Assembly (NCBI GenBank): GCA_025210735.1
Contig: JAOARD010000062.1
Span: 62,001 to 126,000, forward strand
Length of the DNA: 64,000 nt
DNA from: Bacteroidales bacterium
Lineage (GTDB): Bacteria; Bacteroidota; Bacteroidia; Bacteroidales; UBA6680
Direction: 5' to 3'
Below, piece after piece: positions 8,668-17,846 of this stretch. Numbering within the stretch: position 1 is the stretch's first letter; every line of letters starts with the position of its first letter. Under the pieces are notes generated by a model. It ran no database searches. It worked only from the letters and a program-made list of their open reading frames with translations, and had not been told where the DNA came from. The translations under genes and the position numbers were made by a program.

Positions 8668-10092
8668 TTAGTTTTTTATCTTTACATGATGCCCTTTCCA
8701 TCCGTAATATGCCAGATAAATATAGCATATCATTGGTACAAAGAACGAGTAGTGATATCCGTTAAACATATCAGCCACTGCACCCTGAACTATTGGTATA
8801 ATAGCTCCTCCAAGAATCATCATAACCAATAGAGATGATCCCTGACTTGTATATTTTCCCAGTCCTTTAATTGCAAGTGTAAATATGTTAGACCACATTA
8901 TTGAGTTAAACAGTCCAATACTTAATACACACCATAGTGCCACCTTACCAGTAGTAAGCATTGTTGTAATAAGCATTACAATTACCACTAATGAGAATAT
9001 CATAAGTGTTCTGGACGCTTTTGCAGAACCCAATCTGAACATTAAAAGATTAAGTATAATAAAACCGATATATGGTAAAATCTCATTGAATGTCATTGTA
9101 CGTTCAAGGTTTATTATACCAAATATTGTTAAGAATACTGCCGCTGCAACAAGTGTCATAAGCGCAGCTTTCTTTAATCCCATACGCATCTCACTCAGCG
9201 ATATAGCTCCAAGGAATCTACCAATCATTGCTCCTCCCCAATATAATGCCAGATACGATTTCGCATCCATCTCACTCAAACCTAAAAGCTCACCCATATA
9301 AGAGATAAGCACACTTCCTATACTAACCTCACCACCTACATACATAAATATTGCAACCATTCCAAGTACCAGATGACGGTGCTTAAGTGCACTAAATCCT
9401 TTAACCTCATCCTGACCTTTATGTATCTCAGGTAGTTTAGAGAACCATATTAATACTGCAAGACATAAGAAAAGTGCTGTAAATATCATATATGGTAACT
9501 GTACACCCATAGCCGACATTGTTGTTCCTGCATCAGTAAGTATCTCCGTACCTGCTTTGTTTAAAAGAGGATCACCCATCTTGGCAAAGTAATGAAATAC
9601 AAGATATCCCCCTACAATTGGTGCTATAGTTGTTCCTAATGAGTTAAATCCCTGCGAAAGGTTAAGCCTGCTTGACGATGTCTCTGACGGCCCTAATACC
9701 GCTACATAGGGATTTGCTGATATCTGCAAAAGTGTAAATCCGAGTCCCAATACAAACAGCGCTCCCAAAAACAGTCCGTATAATTTTAATTCAGCTGCAG
9801 GATAGAACAGAAGTGTTCCAAGTGCAGATATAATTAGTCCGGCAATTATTCCGTTCTTATAACCTATTACAGATATAGGGTCTCTCTTTAACGATAACAG
9901 AAAATATATGAGTGATCCTACAAAATAGGCTGTAAAAAAAGCAAATTGTATAAGCATAGACTCTGTTCTGCTCAATTCAAAAACCTTTTTTACATAGGGT
10001 ATCAGAATATCATTCATGCAGGTTATAAATCCCCACATAAAAAATAGTGAAGTCAACACTACCAGCGACTTGGTAAAGTTTTTAGTTTGCAT
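8668..10092 (-). CDS. Sugar MFS transporter, FucP/GluP (fucose-glucose-galactose-mannose:H+) family
   Basis: A 474-residue inner-membrane protein with about twelve hydrophobic segments. The family opening LTSLFFMWGFITCMNDILIP and the segment LLQISANPYVAVLGP are characteristic of the FGHS/FucP subfamily of the major facilitator superfamily. Members import monosaccharides with protons. It is the first gene of the operon that continues with the ROK kinase and the GH92 mannosidase, so mannose is the best guess for its substrate. The ATG at 10092 gives the expected N-terminus. I found no confident promoter in the 880-bp region upstream. Confidence 0.93.
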   Translation of the reverse strand: MQTKNFTKSLVVLTSLFFMWGFITCMNDILIPYVKKVFELSRTESMLIQFAFFTAYFVGSLIYFLLSLKRDPISVIGYKNGIIAGLIISALGTLLFYPAAELKLYGLFLGALFVLGLGFTLLQISANPYVAVLGPSETSSSRLNLSQGFNSLGTTIAPIVGGYLVFHYFAKMGDPLLNKAGTEILTDAGTTMSAMGVQLPYMIFTALFLCLAVLIWFSKLPEIHKGQDEVKGFSALKHRHLVLGMVAIFMYVGGEVSIGSVLISYMGELLGLSEMDAKSYLALYWGGAMIGRFLGAISLSEMRMGLKKAALMTLVAAAVFLTIFGIINLERTMTFNEILPYIGFIILNLLMFRLGSAKASRTLMIFSLVVIVMLITTMLTTGKVALWCVLSIGLFNSIMWSNIFTLAIKGLGKYTSQGSSLLVMMILGGAIIPIVQGAVADMFNGYHYSFFVPMICYIYLAYYGWKGHHVKIKN

Positions 10093-10271
10093 ATCAATAA
10101 TAATTGGTTCAGGATTGAAAAATACAACCGATAAGGTGATTTAACAAAAAAATAGAGGGTTCATTTATATGGTTTTGCAAAAAAACAGAGAATTGTGAAA
10201 TTAACTATAAAGTTGCCATAACATTCTGAAACAACACTATTGTTCTTATCAACATGAAATATTTTAAACGC

Positions 10272-10830
10272 TCATGAAAAACAGTAACTACATCAGCATT
10301 AATCTCAATCTTTCAAGATTAACTCTATCGACACTATGAGTGGCTTGAATCATTCAGAAATAATGAATGCTTGCTACATTATCCTTGTCAGGAGTAAGGC
10401 TGACGACATGGTATAAAGATCCAAATCTTCAGAAGTAATGCTGGCGACATTATCTTTGGGTTCAAATCGTCAGGAATAATGCTGGCGACATTGTCTTTGG
10501 ATTCAAATCGTCAGGAGTAATGCTGACGACATTGTCGGCGAGATCAAGTCGTGAGGAGTGACGCTAGCGACATTATCAGCGAGGTCAAATCGTAAAGAGT
10601 GACGCTGGCGACATTGGCGGCAGCTCCAAGTCGTCAGGAATAATGCTGGCGACATTGGCAACAGCTTCAAATCCTCAGGAGTAATGCTGACGACATTGTA
10701 GAAAGATCCAAATCCTCAGGAGTAACGCTAGCGACATTGTAGAAAGCTTCAAGTCGTCAGGAGTAACGCTGGCGACATTGGTGGCAACCTCAAATCTTCA
10801 GGAGTAACGCTGATGAGGTTGGCAGTAAAT
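10272..10830. repeat. Degenerate 41-bp tandem repeat array (about 14 units) in a non-coding gap
   Basis: This array fills most of the 880-bp gene-free stretch between the sugar transporter and clpX. Taking the first base after the conserved TCA as the phase mark, units occur at 10275, 10316, 10357, 10391, 10432, 10473, 10514, 10555, 10596, 10637, 10678, 10719, 10760 and 10801. Every step is exactly 41 bp except one of 34. The consensus core is roughly TCAAATCGTCAGGAGTAATG followed by CTGACGACATTG, then 10-13 variable bases. Arms TCGTCAG and CTGACGA could form a 7-bp hairpin with an 8-base loop. About five of the eleven best units pair fully when G-T is allowed. The left end is the most decayed. 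No reading frame spans it. I see nothing recognisable in the flanks (10093-10271 and 10831-10940). Confidence 0.9.
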
Positions 10831-10941
10831 AATTGAGCATCGTCTTTTTAAAACAATTATTATCTAATACAGCAAAACACTCTTTGCTCCAAGCAATTGT
10901 GCATATAATCAATCAATTTTAGATTTATAAATTATTATAAG

Positions 10942-10949
10942 TACATTTG
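10942..10949 (+). promoter_or_regulatory. Candidate -7 element (TACATTTG) for clpX
   Basis: This is a perfect TAnnTTTG match ending 23 bases before the clpX ATG, so the leader would be short. No TTTG is present at the -33 position. Confidence 0.5.
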
Positions 10950-10972
10950 TCAGCTGAAAAATAGTATAGTGT

Positions 10973-12187
10973 ATGGATAAATGTTCATTTTGCGGGACAA
11001 CCAGAGAGGAAGCAAATTTACTTCTTGCCGGACAGACAGGATTTATTTGTGATGAGTGTGTTTTCAGAGCACACGATATCCTAAAAGAGGAGTTGAGTGA
11101 TATTGATGGTTTTGACGTTGATAGTGTAGATATTAAAAAGCCTGTTGAGATAAAATCATTTCTTGATGAGTATATCATTGGTCAGGACGAGGCTAAGAAG
11201 TATCTTTCTGTTGCTGTTTACAATCACTATAAGAGAATCCAGAATCAGGATAAAACAGGTGATGTTGAGATTGAGAAGTCAAACATTGTTCTTGTAGGAG
11301 AGACTGGTACAGGAAAAACTCTTTTAGCACGTACAATTGCTAAGTTACTGCATGTTCCGTTTACTATTGTTGATGCTACAGTTCTTACAGAAGCTGGTTA
11401 TGTTGGTGAGGATATTGAGAGTCTTCTTACGCGACTGCTTCAGGCTGCCGACTATAATGTTGAGGCTGCTGAGCGTGGTATTGTTTTTATTGACGAGATT
11501 GATAAGATTGCCAGAAAGGGCGATAACCCAAGTATAACCAGAGATGTATCCGGAGAGGGTGTTCAGCAGGGATTACTTAAATTATTAGAGGGTTCGGTTG
11601 TTAATGTTCCGCCACAAGGAGGAAGAAAGCATCCTGATCAGAAGATGATTCCGGTAAATACTAAGAATATTCTGTTTATTGCAGGTGGTGCATTTGATGG
11701 TATTGATCGTAAAATTGGTCAGCGACTGAACACAAAGGCTGTTGGTTATAGCGCATCTAAAGAATCAGATGCCGTTGACAGAAATAATCTGCTACAGTAT
11801 ATTGCTCCTCAGGATCTTAAATCGTTCGGACTTATTCCTGAGATAATTGGACGTTTACCTGTTCTTACATATCTTAACCCACTGAACAGAGATGTTTTAC
11901 GTATGATTCTTACAGAACCTAAAAACTCTATTATTAAGCAGTATACTAAATTGTTTGAGCTTGATGATATTGAACTTAAGTTTGACAATGATGTTCTTGA
12001 CTACATTGTTGATAAAGCCGTTGAGTTTAAACTTGGTGCCAGAGGTTTAAGATCTATTTGTGAAGCTATTATGATGGATGCAATGTTTGATCTGCCATCA
12101 AAAGATGATAAAGAGTTTGTTGTAACTATTGAGTATGCAACAAAGAAACTTGAGAAGATTAATATGACTCGTTTAAGTGTAGCTTAA
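10973..12187 (+). CDS. clpX: ATP-dependent Clp protease ATP-binding subunit ClpX
   Basis: A 404-residue AAA+ unfoldase that feeds substrates to ClpP. The N-terminal zinc-binding domain is intact (C4, C7, C26, C29). Walker A GETGTGKT is at 109-116 and Walker B is IVFIDEID, followed by the GYVGED pore loop, the sensor-region GLIPEIIGRLP and the C-terminal LGARGLRSICE. The length is normal. No clpP gene precedes it; clpP-clpX is the usual pairing, so here clpX stands alone behind the 41-bp array with its own -7 box. Confidence 0.97.
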   Translation: MDKCSFCGTTREEANLLLAGQTGFICDECVFRAHDILKEELSDIDGFDVDSVDIKKPVEIKSFLDEYIIGQDEAKKYLSVAVYNHYKRIQNQDKTGDVEIEKSNIVLVGETGTGKTLLARTIAKLLHVPFTIVDATVLTEAGYVGEDIESLLTRLLQAADYNVEAAERGIVFIDEIDKIARKGDNPSITRDVSGEGVQQGLLKLLEGSVVNVPPQGGRKHPDQKMIPVNTKNILFIAGGAFDGIDRKIGQRLNTKAVGYSASKESDAVDRNNLLQYIAPQDLKSFGLIPEIIGRLPVLTYLNPLNRDVLRMILTEPKNSIIKQYTKLFELDDIELKFDNDVLDYIVDKAVEFKLGARGLRSICEAIMMDAMFDLPSKDDKEFVVTIEYATKKLEKINMTRLSVA

Positions 12188-12209
12188 CAGAGAATATATG
12201 ATATAATAA

Positions 12210-12242
12210 AATAGCCCGGTGAAATTCATCGGGCTATTTTTT
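12210..12242. terminator. Terminator shared by convergent clpX and galE
   Basis: AATAGCCCG (12210-12218) pairs perfectly with CGGGCTATT (12230-12238), followed by a T-run; upstream A's give a weaker U-tract for the minus strand. Confidence 0.85.
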
Positions 12243-12257
12243 GCAGTTATATATTTG

Positions 12258-13292
12258 TTAATCTTCTGCTCTTATATATTTTTCCCACTCCCATGCCGAT
12301 TTAAGGGCATCTGCAAGTGTTAGTTCAGCCTTCCAGCCAAGATTTTTCTCAGCAAAAGCAGTATCGGCCCATACCTTCTCAATATCTCCGGCACGGCGAT
12401 CTACAATTTTATAGTTTAGTTTCTCTCCGGTAACCTGCTCAAATGTATTTACCACCTCTAACACAGAATTTCCTTTACCTGTACCTACATTAAATACCTC
12501 AAATGTATCGTTATTTTTATTGTCTATCAGTCGTTCTATAGCTGCTACATGCGCTTTTGCAAGATCTGTTACATGTATATAGTCTCTTACGGCTGTACCA
12601 TCTTCTGTGTTGTAGTCATCACCAAAAACACTCAATTGCTCTCTTATGCCATAGGCTGTTTGTGTTACAAATGGTATAAGGTTGTCTGGTACACCTAATG
12701 GCAACTCACCTATAAGCGCAGATTCGTGTGCTCCAATAGGATTAAAGTATCTTAATGCAATAGTTTTTAAGTCATCTTTTGATTTAACAACATCCTTTAT
12801 CATTGTCTCGCACACCTGTTTTGTAAATCCGTAAGGCGATAAAGCCTCTTTAATTGGTGCTGCTTCAGTTACTGGTAACACATCAGGCTGTCCGTATACT
12901 GTACATGACGAAGAGAATACCAGGTTATGGCAGTTATTATTTGTCATAGCCTCAAGTACCGATGCCATTCCGTTCAGATTATTATCATAGTACTTAAGAG
13001 GTTTGTTTACAGATTCTCCTACTGCTTTCCATGCAGCAAAGTGTATAACAGAGTCTATCTCCGGATGATCTTTAAATACTCTGTCCAACTCCTCCTTTTG
13101 TGTAATATCTATCTTATAAAAGTGCGGACGAACAGCAGTAATGCTCTCAATTCCGTCAAGAACCTCAATTCTTGAGTTACCAAGGTTATCAACAATTACA
13201 ACATTATATCCTTTGTTAATAAACTCTACAGCAGTGTGAGATCCAATGTAACCCAGTCCGCCTGTAACAAGTACTGTTCTATTTTCTTTCAT
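12258..13292 (-). CDS. galE: UDP-glucose/UDP-hexosamine 4-epimerase GalE
   Basis: A 344-residue short-chain dehydrogenase/reductase fold enzyme. It has the NAD-binding GGLGYIGSH at 11-19, the catalytic Ser region SSSCTVYG, and the YxxxK pair in SPYGFTK. The full length fits GalE, which interconverts UDP-Glc/UDP-Gal and in some versions UDP-GlcNAc/UDP-GalNAc. It is the last gene of a tight minus-strand operon after a GH20 hexosaminidase, a sugar nucleotidyltransferase and a NahK-like kinase, with a 13-bp gap to the kinase. That context suggests it may act on the N-acetylhexosamine nucleotide. Confidence 0.95.
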   Translation of the reverse strand: MKENRTVLVTGGLGYIGSHTAVEFINKGYNVVIVDNLGNSRIEVLDGIESITAVRPHFYKIDITQKEELDRVFKDHPEIDSVIHFAAWKAVGESVNKPLKYYDNNLNGMASVLEAMTNNNCHNLVFSSSCTVYGQPDVLPVTEAAPIKEALSPYGFTKQVCETMIKDVVKSKDDLKTIALRYFNPIGAHESALIGELPLGVPDNLIPFVTQTAYGIREQLSVFGDDYNTEDGTAVRDYIHVTDLAKAHVAAIERLIDNKNNDTFEVFNVGTGKGNSVLEVVNTFEQVTGEKLNYKIVDRRAGDIEKVWADTAFAEKNLGWKAELTLADALKSAWEWEKYIRAED

Positions 13293-13305
13293 TTATCTTA
13301 ATTTT

Positions 13306-14364
13306 TTAAACGTCTGATTTAATTACAGACTCAATATCTTTTAGCTTTCCTTTTATATCATTAACCAGTGTAAACTGATTTATTGCTCTTACAAGATTGT
13401 GTTCTGCATATGCAGTACTATAATATATATCGTTATTAAGGTAATCGGTCAGAAACCTGAGTCCCATAATAAAGGTAATATATAGCGGTGCATAATACAA
13501 TTTATTCTTCTCTTCAGTAGTTATTGTATCCTTTATCTTATTTAAGTAACCACATGTAAACTGTCTGTACAGATTCATATCAAACTTTATTCTGTCTGTA
13601 CGCTCTTCATCCTCATTTGCCTTAGCTGCAACCGTTCTTAAAGCATCGCCAAAATCTGTTATTATGGTTCCTGCCATAACTGTATCATAATCTATCAAAC
13701 ATATTGCCTCATCGTTATTGTTAAAAAGTATGTTAGATAATTTGGGATCGTTATGAACAATACGCAGAGGTATATTATCTGAAAATATATCATTTGAATA
13801 TACCATTATACTTTCCTCAAAGTCAATAGCATAATCTATAAACACAGAAGCAGATTTAAGTCTCTCCATATTTGCAGATTTAAGTGCATCATGAAATTCA
13901 CGATATCTGCGTTCTGCTGAATGAAACTGTGGCAATATATCTTTAAACATATCAACAGATACATTACCCAGCATATTATGAAACTCGCCAAGTGTTGTAC
14001 CACAACTAAAAGCACGTTTACTGTTACCATTCAGGTTAATATACACTTTGCTATCAGGTACAGATGTTATTGCACGCCAATAATCACCGGAAACTTTAAC
14101 AAATCCATCTCCAGATAGTGTCTTTATATATTTTGGATATTTATCTGTTATATAAGACAACAGATTAAGTACTACTTCAACATTATTTGATAGCCCTTCA
14201 ACATCGTTAAATACATTATTATTTATCTGTTGCAGAATTATGTCGTCGCCCTCAGACATGTGTAACCGATAGGTTCGGTTGATGTGACCGTTACCTATCG
14301 GTTCAACTTCTTTTATTAAATCAATACTGCAAAAATGCTTTGCTATATCAATTACATCATCCAT
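13306..14364 (-). CDS. APH-fold sugar kinase, NahK-like (N-acetylhexosamine 1-kinase candidate)
   Basis: A 352-residue cytoplasmic kinase of the aminoglycoside-phosphotransferase/choline-kinase superfamily. The nucleotide-loop region ends IILQQINNNVFN. The catalytic loop is HNDPKLSN and the metal-binding motif is IDYDTVMAG. Bacterial NahK (LnpB) belongs to this superfamily and makes GlcNAc-1-P or GalNAc-1-P. Here it sits between a sugar-1-phosphate nucleotidyltransferase and galE, with a GH20 hexosaminidase first in the operon. I therefore prefer sugar-1-kinase over antibiotic resistance. Relatives in Bacteroides are sometimes labelled 'mucin desulfatase', which the motifs do not support. Confidence 0.75.
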   Translation of the reverse strand: MDDVIDIAKHFCSIDLIKEVEPIGNGHINRTYRLHMSEGDDIILQQINNNVFNDVEGLSNNVEVVLNLLSYITDKYPKYIKTLSGDGFVKVSGDYWRAITSVPDSKVYINLNGNSKRAFSCGTTLGEFHNMLGNVSVDMFKDILPQFHSAERRYREFHDALKSANMERLKSASVFIDYAIDFEESIMVYSNDIFSDNIPLRIVHNDPKLSNILFNNNDEAICLIDYDTVMAGTIITDFGDALRTVAAKANEDEERTDRIKFDMNLYRQFTCGYLNKIKDTITTEEKNKLYYAPLYITFIMGLRFLTDYLNNDIYYSTAYAEHNLVRAINQFTLVNDIKGKLKDIESVIKSDV

Positions 14365-14406
14365 CCGTCTCTTTTTTATATTAATTCCGCGACGGAACTT
14401 TATTAT

Positions 14407-15318
14407 CTACTCCCACAAGTTAGATGGGTATTGCCCCTCTTTAACAAGAGAATTTATCTGCTCTACCACATCAGGCCTGTCTTCCTGATATGTTACACCA
14501 AACCACTTAGCATCGCTTGATAATACACGCGTTGCCTTGTATTTTGTATCAATAGCTTCTTTAACAACCAATGGTATATAGTACTCTGATTTCAGATTAG
14601 CTGAGTTTTTATCAACAAACTCTTTAAATCCATTCTCAAGTTTATCAAAAACATCAGGTGTAAAACCCCAGAAGTTCATAGATACAGGATCATTCTCTCC
14701 TAGTTTCATCTTACCACCTTCTTCATTCTGATAAATAATATCTCCACTCTCTTCTCTCTGAACCTTTGTACGCTCGTTAATATCAATAAGGTTGTTGTTA
14801 CTATCTACAGCACATACTCCTCTTGATACATAACCATTTTCAGACAGAGTTTTATTCAGCATATAACCAACCATTGAGAAATCTTCTTTACCCTGATTAT
14901 GCTGATCAACCATAAAATCGGCAATTGTTTTAAATGCATCGGCTCCATAGAAGTCGTCAGCATTTATTACAGCAAATGGTTCGCTAATAGCATTTTTTGC
15001 CACAAGTACAGCATGACCTGTTCCCCATGGTTTTGTTCTCTCTTCCGGCACAACAATACCTTCCGGAACAATATCTAATTCCTGAAAAACGTATTCTACT
15101 TTAATCTTATCAGAGAATTTATCTCCCAAAGCTTTCCTGAAATCATCCTCGATATTTCTTCTGATGACAAAAACAACCTTTCCAAATCCTGCTCTTATTG
15201 CATCATATACCGAATATTCTAATATTGTCTCACCAGATGGTCCCAGTTTATCTAACTGCTTTAAACCACCATATCTGCTACCCATTCCGGCAGCTAAAAC
15301 CAATAATGTAGGTTTCAT
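14407..15318 (-). CDS. Sugar-1-phosphate nucleotidyltransferase
   Basis: A 303-residue protein with the nucleotidyltransferase signature LAAGMGSRYGGLKQ at 8-21, the metal/product motif INADDFYG near the centre, and the later block MNFWGFTPDVFD. It resembles the GlmU/RmlA/GalU N-terminal fold without a left-handed beta-helix acetyltransferase tail, so it is not GlmU. It would activate a sugar-1-phosphate to a UDP- or dTDP-sugar. Its place between the GH20 enzyme (17-bp gap) and the NahK-like kinase (42-bp gap) suggests the substrate is GlcNAc-1-P or GalNAc-1-P, but that is inference. Confidence 0.85.
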   Translation of the reverse strand: MKPTLLVLAAGMGSRYGGLKQLDKLGPSGETILEYSVYDAIRAGFGKVVFVIRRNIEDDFRKALGDKFSDKIKVEYVFQELDIVPEGIVVPEERTKPWGTGHAVLVAKNAISEPFAVINADDFYGADAFKTIADFMVDQHNQGKEDFSMVGYMLNKTLSENGYVSRGVCAVDSNNNLIDINERTKVQREESGDIIYQNEEGGKMKLGENDPVSMNFWGFTPDVFDKLENGFKEFVDKNSANLKSEYYIPLVVKEAIDTKYKATRVLSSDAKWFGVTYQEDRPDVVEQINSLVKEGQYPSNLWE

Positions 15319-15335
15319 AACAAATATTTATTTAA

Positions 15336-17594
15336 TTAATCTTTATAATAAAGCATATCTTTTAAATCTAACCAGCTTTCGTTGGTTCCTACCTTTAACT
15401 GTAGTTTCTTTCTGCCATATCCTTGCAGATATTTAACTTTAATAGGATAGTAACCTTCGCTTAATGAGATTACTCCCTGACGTTTACGGAAGGAGTGTTT
15501 ACCATCGTTATCAACAACTTTTATATCTCCTATATATAAAACACTTCCATCATCAGAACCCAGTTCAAAAAGATAGTTATCATCTTTAGAAATACGAATA
15601 TAACCATTAAATATTGCACCAAAAAGATGTTTCGGACCAATATTATCTACATCAAAATCGTTCTGAGTTGTTGATGATATTATATCGCCTTTTACCTGTG
15701 AACATTTATTAAAACTTCCGTTAATAACATCTGCTCTGATACCACGTTTAAGACCACCAATCTTTACTGGTTCTATTTTATCAATTGATCGTGCATTTAT
15801 AACCGTATAAGGAGAGCGTTTGTTTTTGCTTACCCATGTAAAGGCTTTAAGTACATCCCCTTTTTTCATCTTTATTGCACCATTATAAAGAAGCGATTTA
15901 TCTGTTGGTTCTGAATCATCTAATGTATAGTATATCTTTGCAAAATCGTAAGGCAGAGATAATGAAACAGTAACTGTATCTGTAAATAGTATATTAGATA
16001 TTTTTGACTTTGGTACAGGCAAATGATAGTTATAGTCAAGTGCATCAAATCGTTTTATCTGAACCTGTAATCGTTTCATAAAACTGTTCCAGTCATTATC
16101 TCTCTTTCCCCAAAGAACCTCTGCAAGAGCTGTAATACGTGGAATAACCATATACTCTACATGATCTTCTGTTCCCATATATTCTGTCCAAACATTACCT
16201 TGTGCTCCCAGAACATATTTGTGTTTGTCTGCCGGAAGTTTTGCAGGAACAGGTGAGTAGTTAAATACATCTTTTAGTGTTGTGTATCCTCCAATTGCTT
16301 TTGGCTCTGCCTCAGGGATCCACTGATAGTGATCAAAATAGCAAGGTTTATTTGGCGACATTACAACGTAGTGGTTATCATTTGCAGCTTCAATACCTCC
16401 GGCCTCACCACGCCATGACATTACTGTTGCATTTGGCGACAAGCCTCCTTCAAGTATCTCGTCCCAACCTATTAATTTACGTCCTCTCTCTGTAAGAAAT
16501 TTATCTATCTGCTGAATAAACCAACTTTGCAACTCATACTCGTCTTTTAATTTATTATCTCTTATACGTTTCTGACATAACGGACATTTCTTCCATCTCG
16601 CTTTTGGTGCCTCATCACCACCAATATGTATATATTCTGATGGGAATAGCTCCATTACTTCAACCAAAATATCTTTCAGGAACTCTAATGTTTTATCGTT
16701 TCCTGCACAGTATATATCCTCAAATATTCCCCATTGGTTTGTTACAGAGAATCCTTTTTTGGTACATGAATACTCAGGATAAGCAGCAAGTGCAGCTAAC
16801 GAGTGTCCGGGCATTTCTATTTCAGGAACCACGGTTATATGTCTATCCTTTGCATAAGCTACAACTTCTTTTATCTGTTCTTTTGTATAAAACCCACCAT
16901 GCAGTGATCCATCTTTCTCTGTGCGCCACGCACCAACCTCTGTAAGTTTCGGATACTTATCAATCTGTATTCTCCATCCCTGATCTTCTGTAAGGTGCCA
17001 GTGAAAAACATTCATTTTATGCATTGCCAACAGATCAATATATTTTTTAACAAACTCAACAGAGTAAAAATGCCTGCATACATCAAGATGCATTCCTCTC
17101 CACTTAAAATCAGGTTTGTCAAATATTTTTGCAGCAGATACACTTATAGTATTACTATTACTTTTTGCAATCTCCTCAGGAGGCATTAGCTGAAACATTG
17201 TTTGTATTGCATAAAATGCTCCTGCAGCATTGTTGGCTTTTATCTCAATATTTCGTTTCGAAACATTCAGGTTATAACCTTCAGGTGCTATAGAATCAAC
17301 ACTTCCTTTAATTGATATAAAATTTCTCTTTTTATCCTCTCTGGTAATTATTATCAAATCATTTCCGGAGATCTCCTTTATTCTATCCTTCAGATATTCA
17401 GCCACAGCAACAATACCAGAATCATTAGATATAACTATTCTGGTATCTTTATTAATAGTAAAATTACCACTTCTGTATTCTATGTTTTTTGGTACAGGGG
17501 TAATAACATTAACAGCTCTCTTCTCTTTATGAGAACAAGCATATGCAAACAAAATTAAACTAAGGGTAAAGTAAAAAACGACTCTTTTAAACAT
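15336..17594 (-). CDS. GH20 beta-N-acetylhexosaminidase lipoprotein with PA14-like C-terminus
   Basis: A 752-residue exported enzyme. The start MFKRVVFYF at 17594 gives a lipobox ending FAYAC (C20); a longer frame upstream would bury the signal peptide. A GH20b N-terminal domain is followed by the TIM barrel. The catalytic Asp-Glu pair is HIGGDEAP (D327, E328), which drives substrate-assisted hydrolysis of terminal GlcNAc/GalNAc. A chitobiase-C-like module (about 540-600) and a PA14-like carbohydrate-binding module (about 620-750, FELGSDDGSVLYIGD) follow. It is the first gene of the amino-sugar operon. A -7-like TAAATTTG on the minus strand at 17601-17608 is very close to the ATG. Confidence 0.94.
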   Translation of the reverse strand: MFKRVVFYFTLSLILFAYACSHKEKRAVNVITPVPKNIEYRSGNFTINKDTRIVISNDSGIVAVAEYLKDRIKEISGNDLIIITREDKKRNFISIKGSVDSIAPEGYNLNVSKRNIEIKANNAAGAFYAIQTMFQLMPPEEIAKSNSNTISVSAAKIFDKPDFKWRGMHLDVCRHFYSVEFVKKYIDLLAMHKMNVFHWHLTEDQGWRIQIDKYPKLTEVGAWRTEKDGSLHGGFYTKEQIKEVVAYAKDRHITVVPEIEMPGHSLAALAAYPEYSCTKKGFSVTNQWGIFEDIYCAGNDKTLEFLKDILVEVMELFPSEYIHIGGDEAPKARWKKCPLCQKRIRDNKLKDEYELQSWFIQQIDKFLTERGRKLIGWDEILEGGLSPNATVMSWRGEAGGIEAANDNHYVVMSPNKPCYFDHYQWIPEAEPKAIGGYTTLKDVFNYSPVPAKLPADKHKYVLGAQGNVWTEYMGTEDHVEYMVIPRITALAEVLWGKRDNDWNSFMKRLQVQIKRFDALDYNYHLPVPKSKISNILFTDTVTVSLSLPYDFAKIYYTLDDSEPTDKSLLYNGAIKMKKGDVLKAFTWVSKNKRSPYTVINARSIDKIEPVKIGGLKRGIRADVINGSFNKCSQVKGDIISSTTQNDFDVDNIGPKHLFGAIFNGYIRISKDDNYLFELGSDDGSVLYIGDIKVVDNDGKHSFRKRQGVISLSEGYYPIKVKYLQGYGRKKLQLKVGTNESWLDLKDMLYYKD

Positions 17595-17846
17595 CAGTAT
17601 CAAATTTAAAATTTCTAAATAACACACAAGTTTATAGCAGATTATTATTAACTTAAATAGAGTTAAGTAATAAATAATCAACAACTAGAATAATAATTCT
17701 AATCTAATAGATTTTTTGTAGGTTAAAAAATATACTTACTTTATTTTTTATCTTTATTTAATTTCTATTTCTTTACAAAACACACAATTTATTTGCACAT
17801 AACCACGTATTAATTTAAACAGGATTATATTACAAATTCTATAAGT

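Noticed and set aside
10272-10830. CRISPR-like array
   Set aside because: The 41-bp units drift throughout, the 'spacers' are short (about 13 bp) and partly similar to each other, and there are no cas genes or leader.
13306-14364. Aminoglycoside resistance kinase
   Set aside because: It has the APH fold but lies inside a sugar operon between a nucleotidyltransferase and galE; a sugar kinase fits better.
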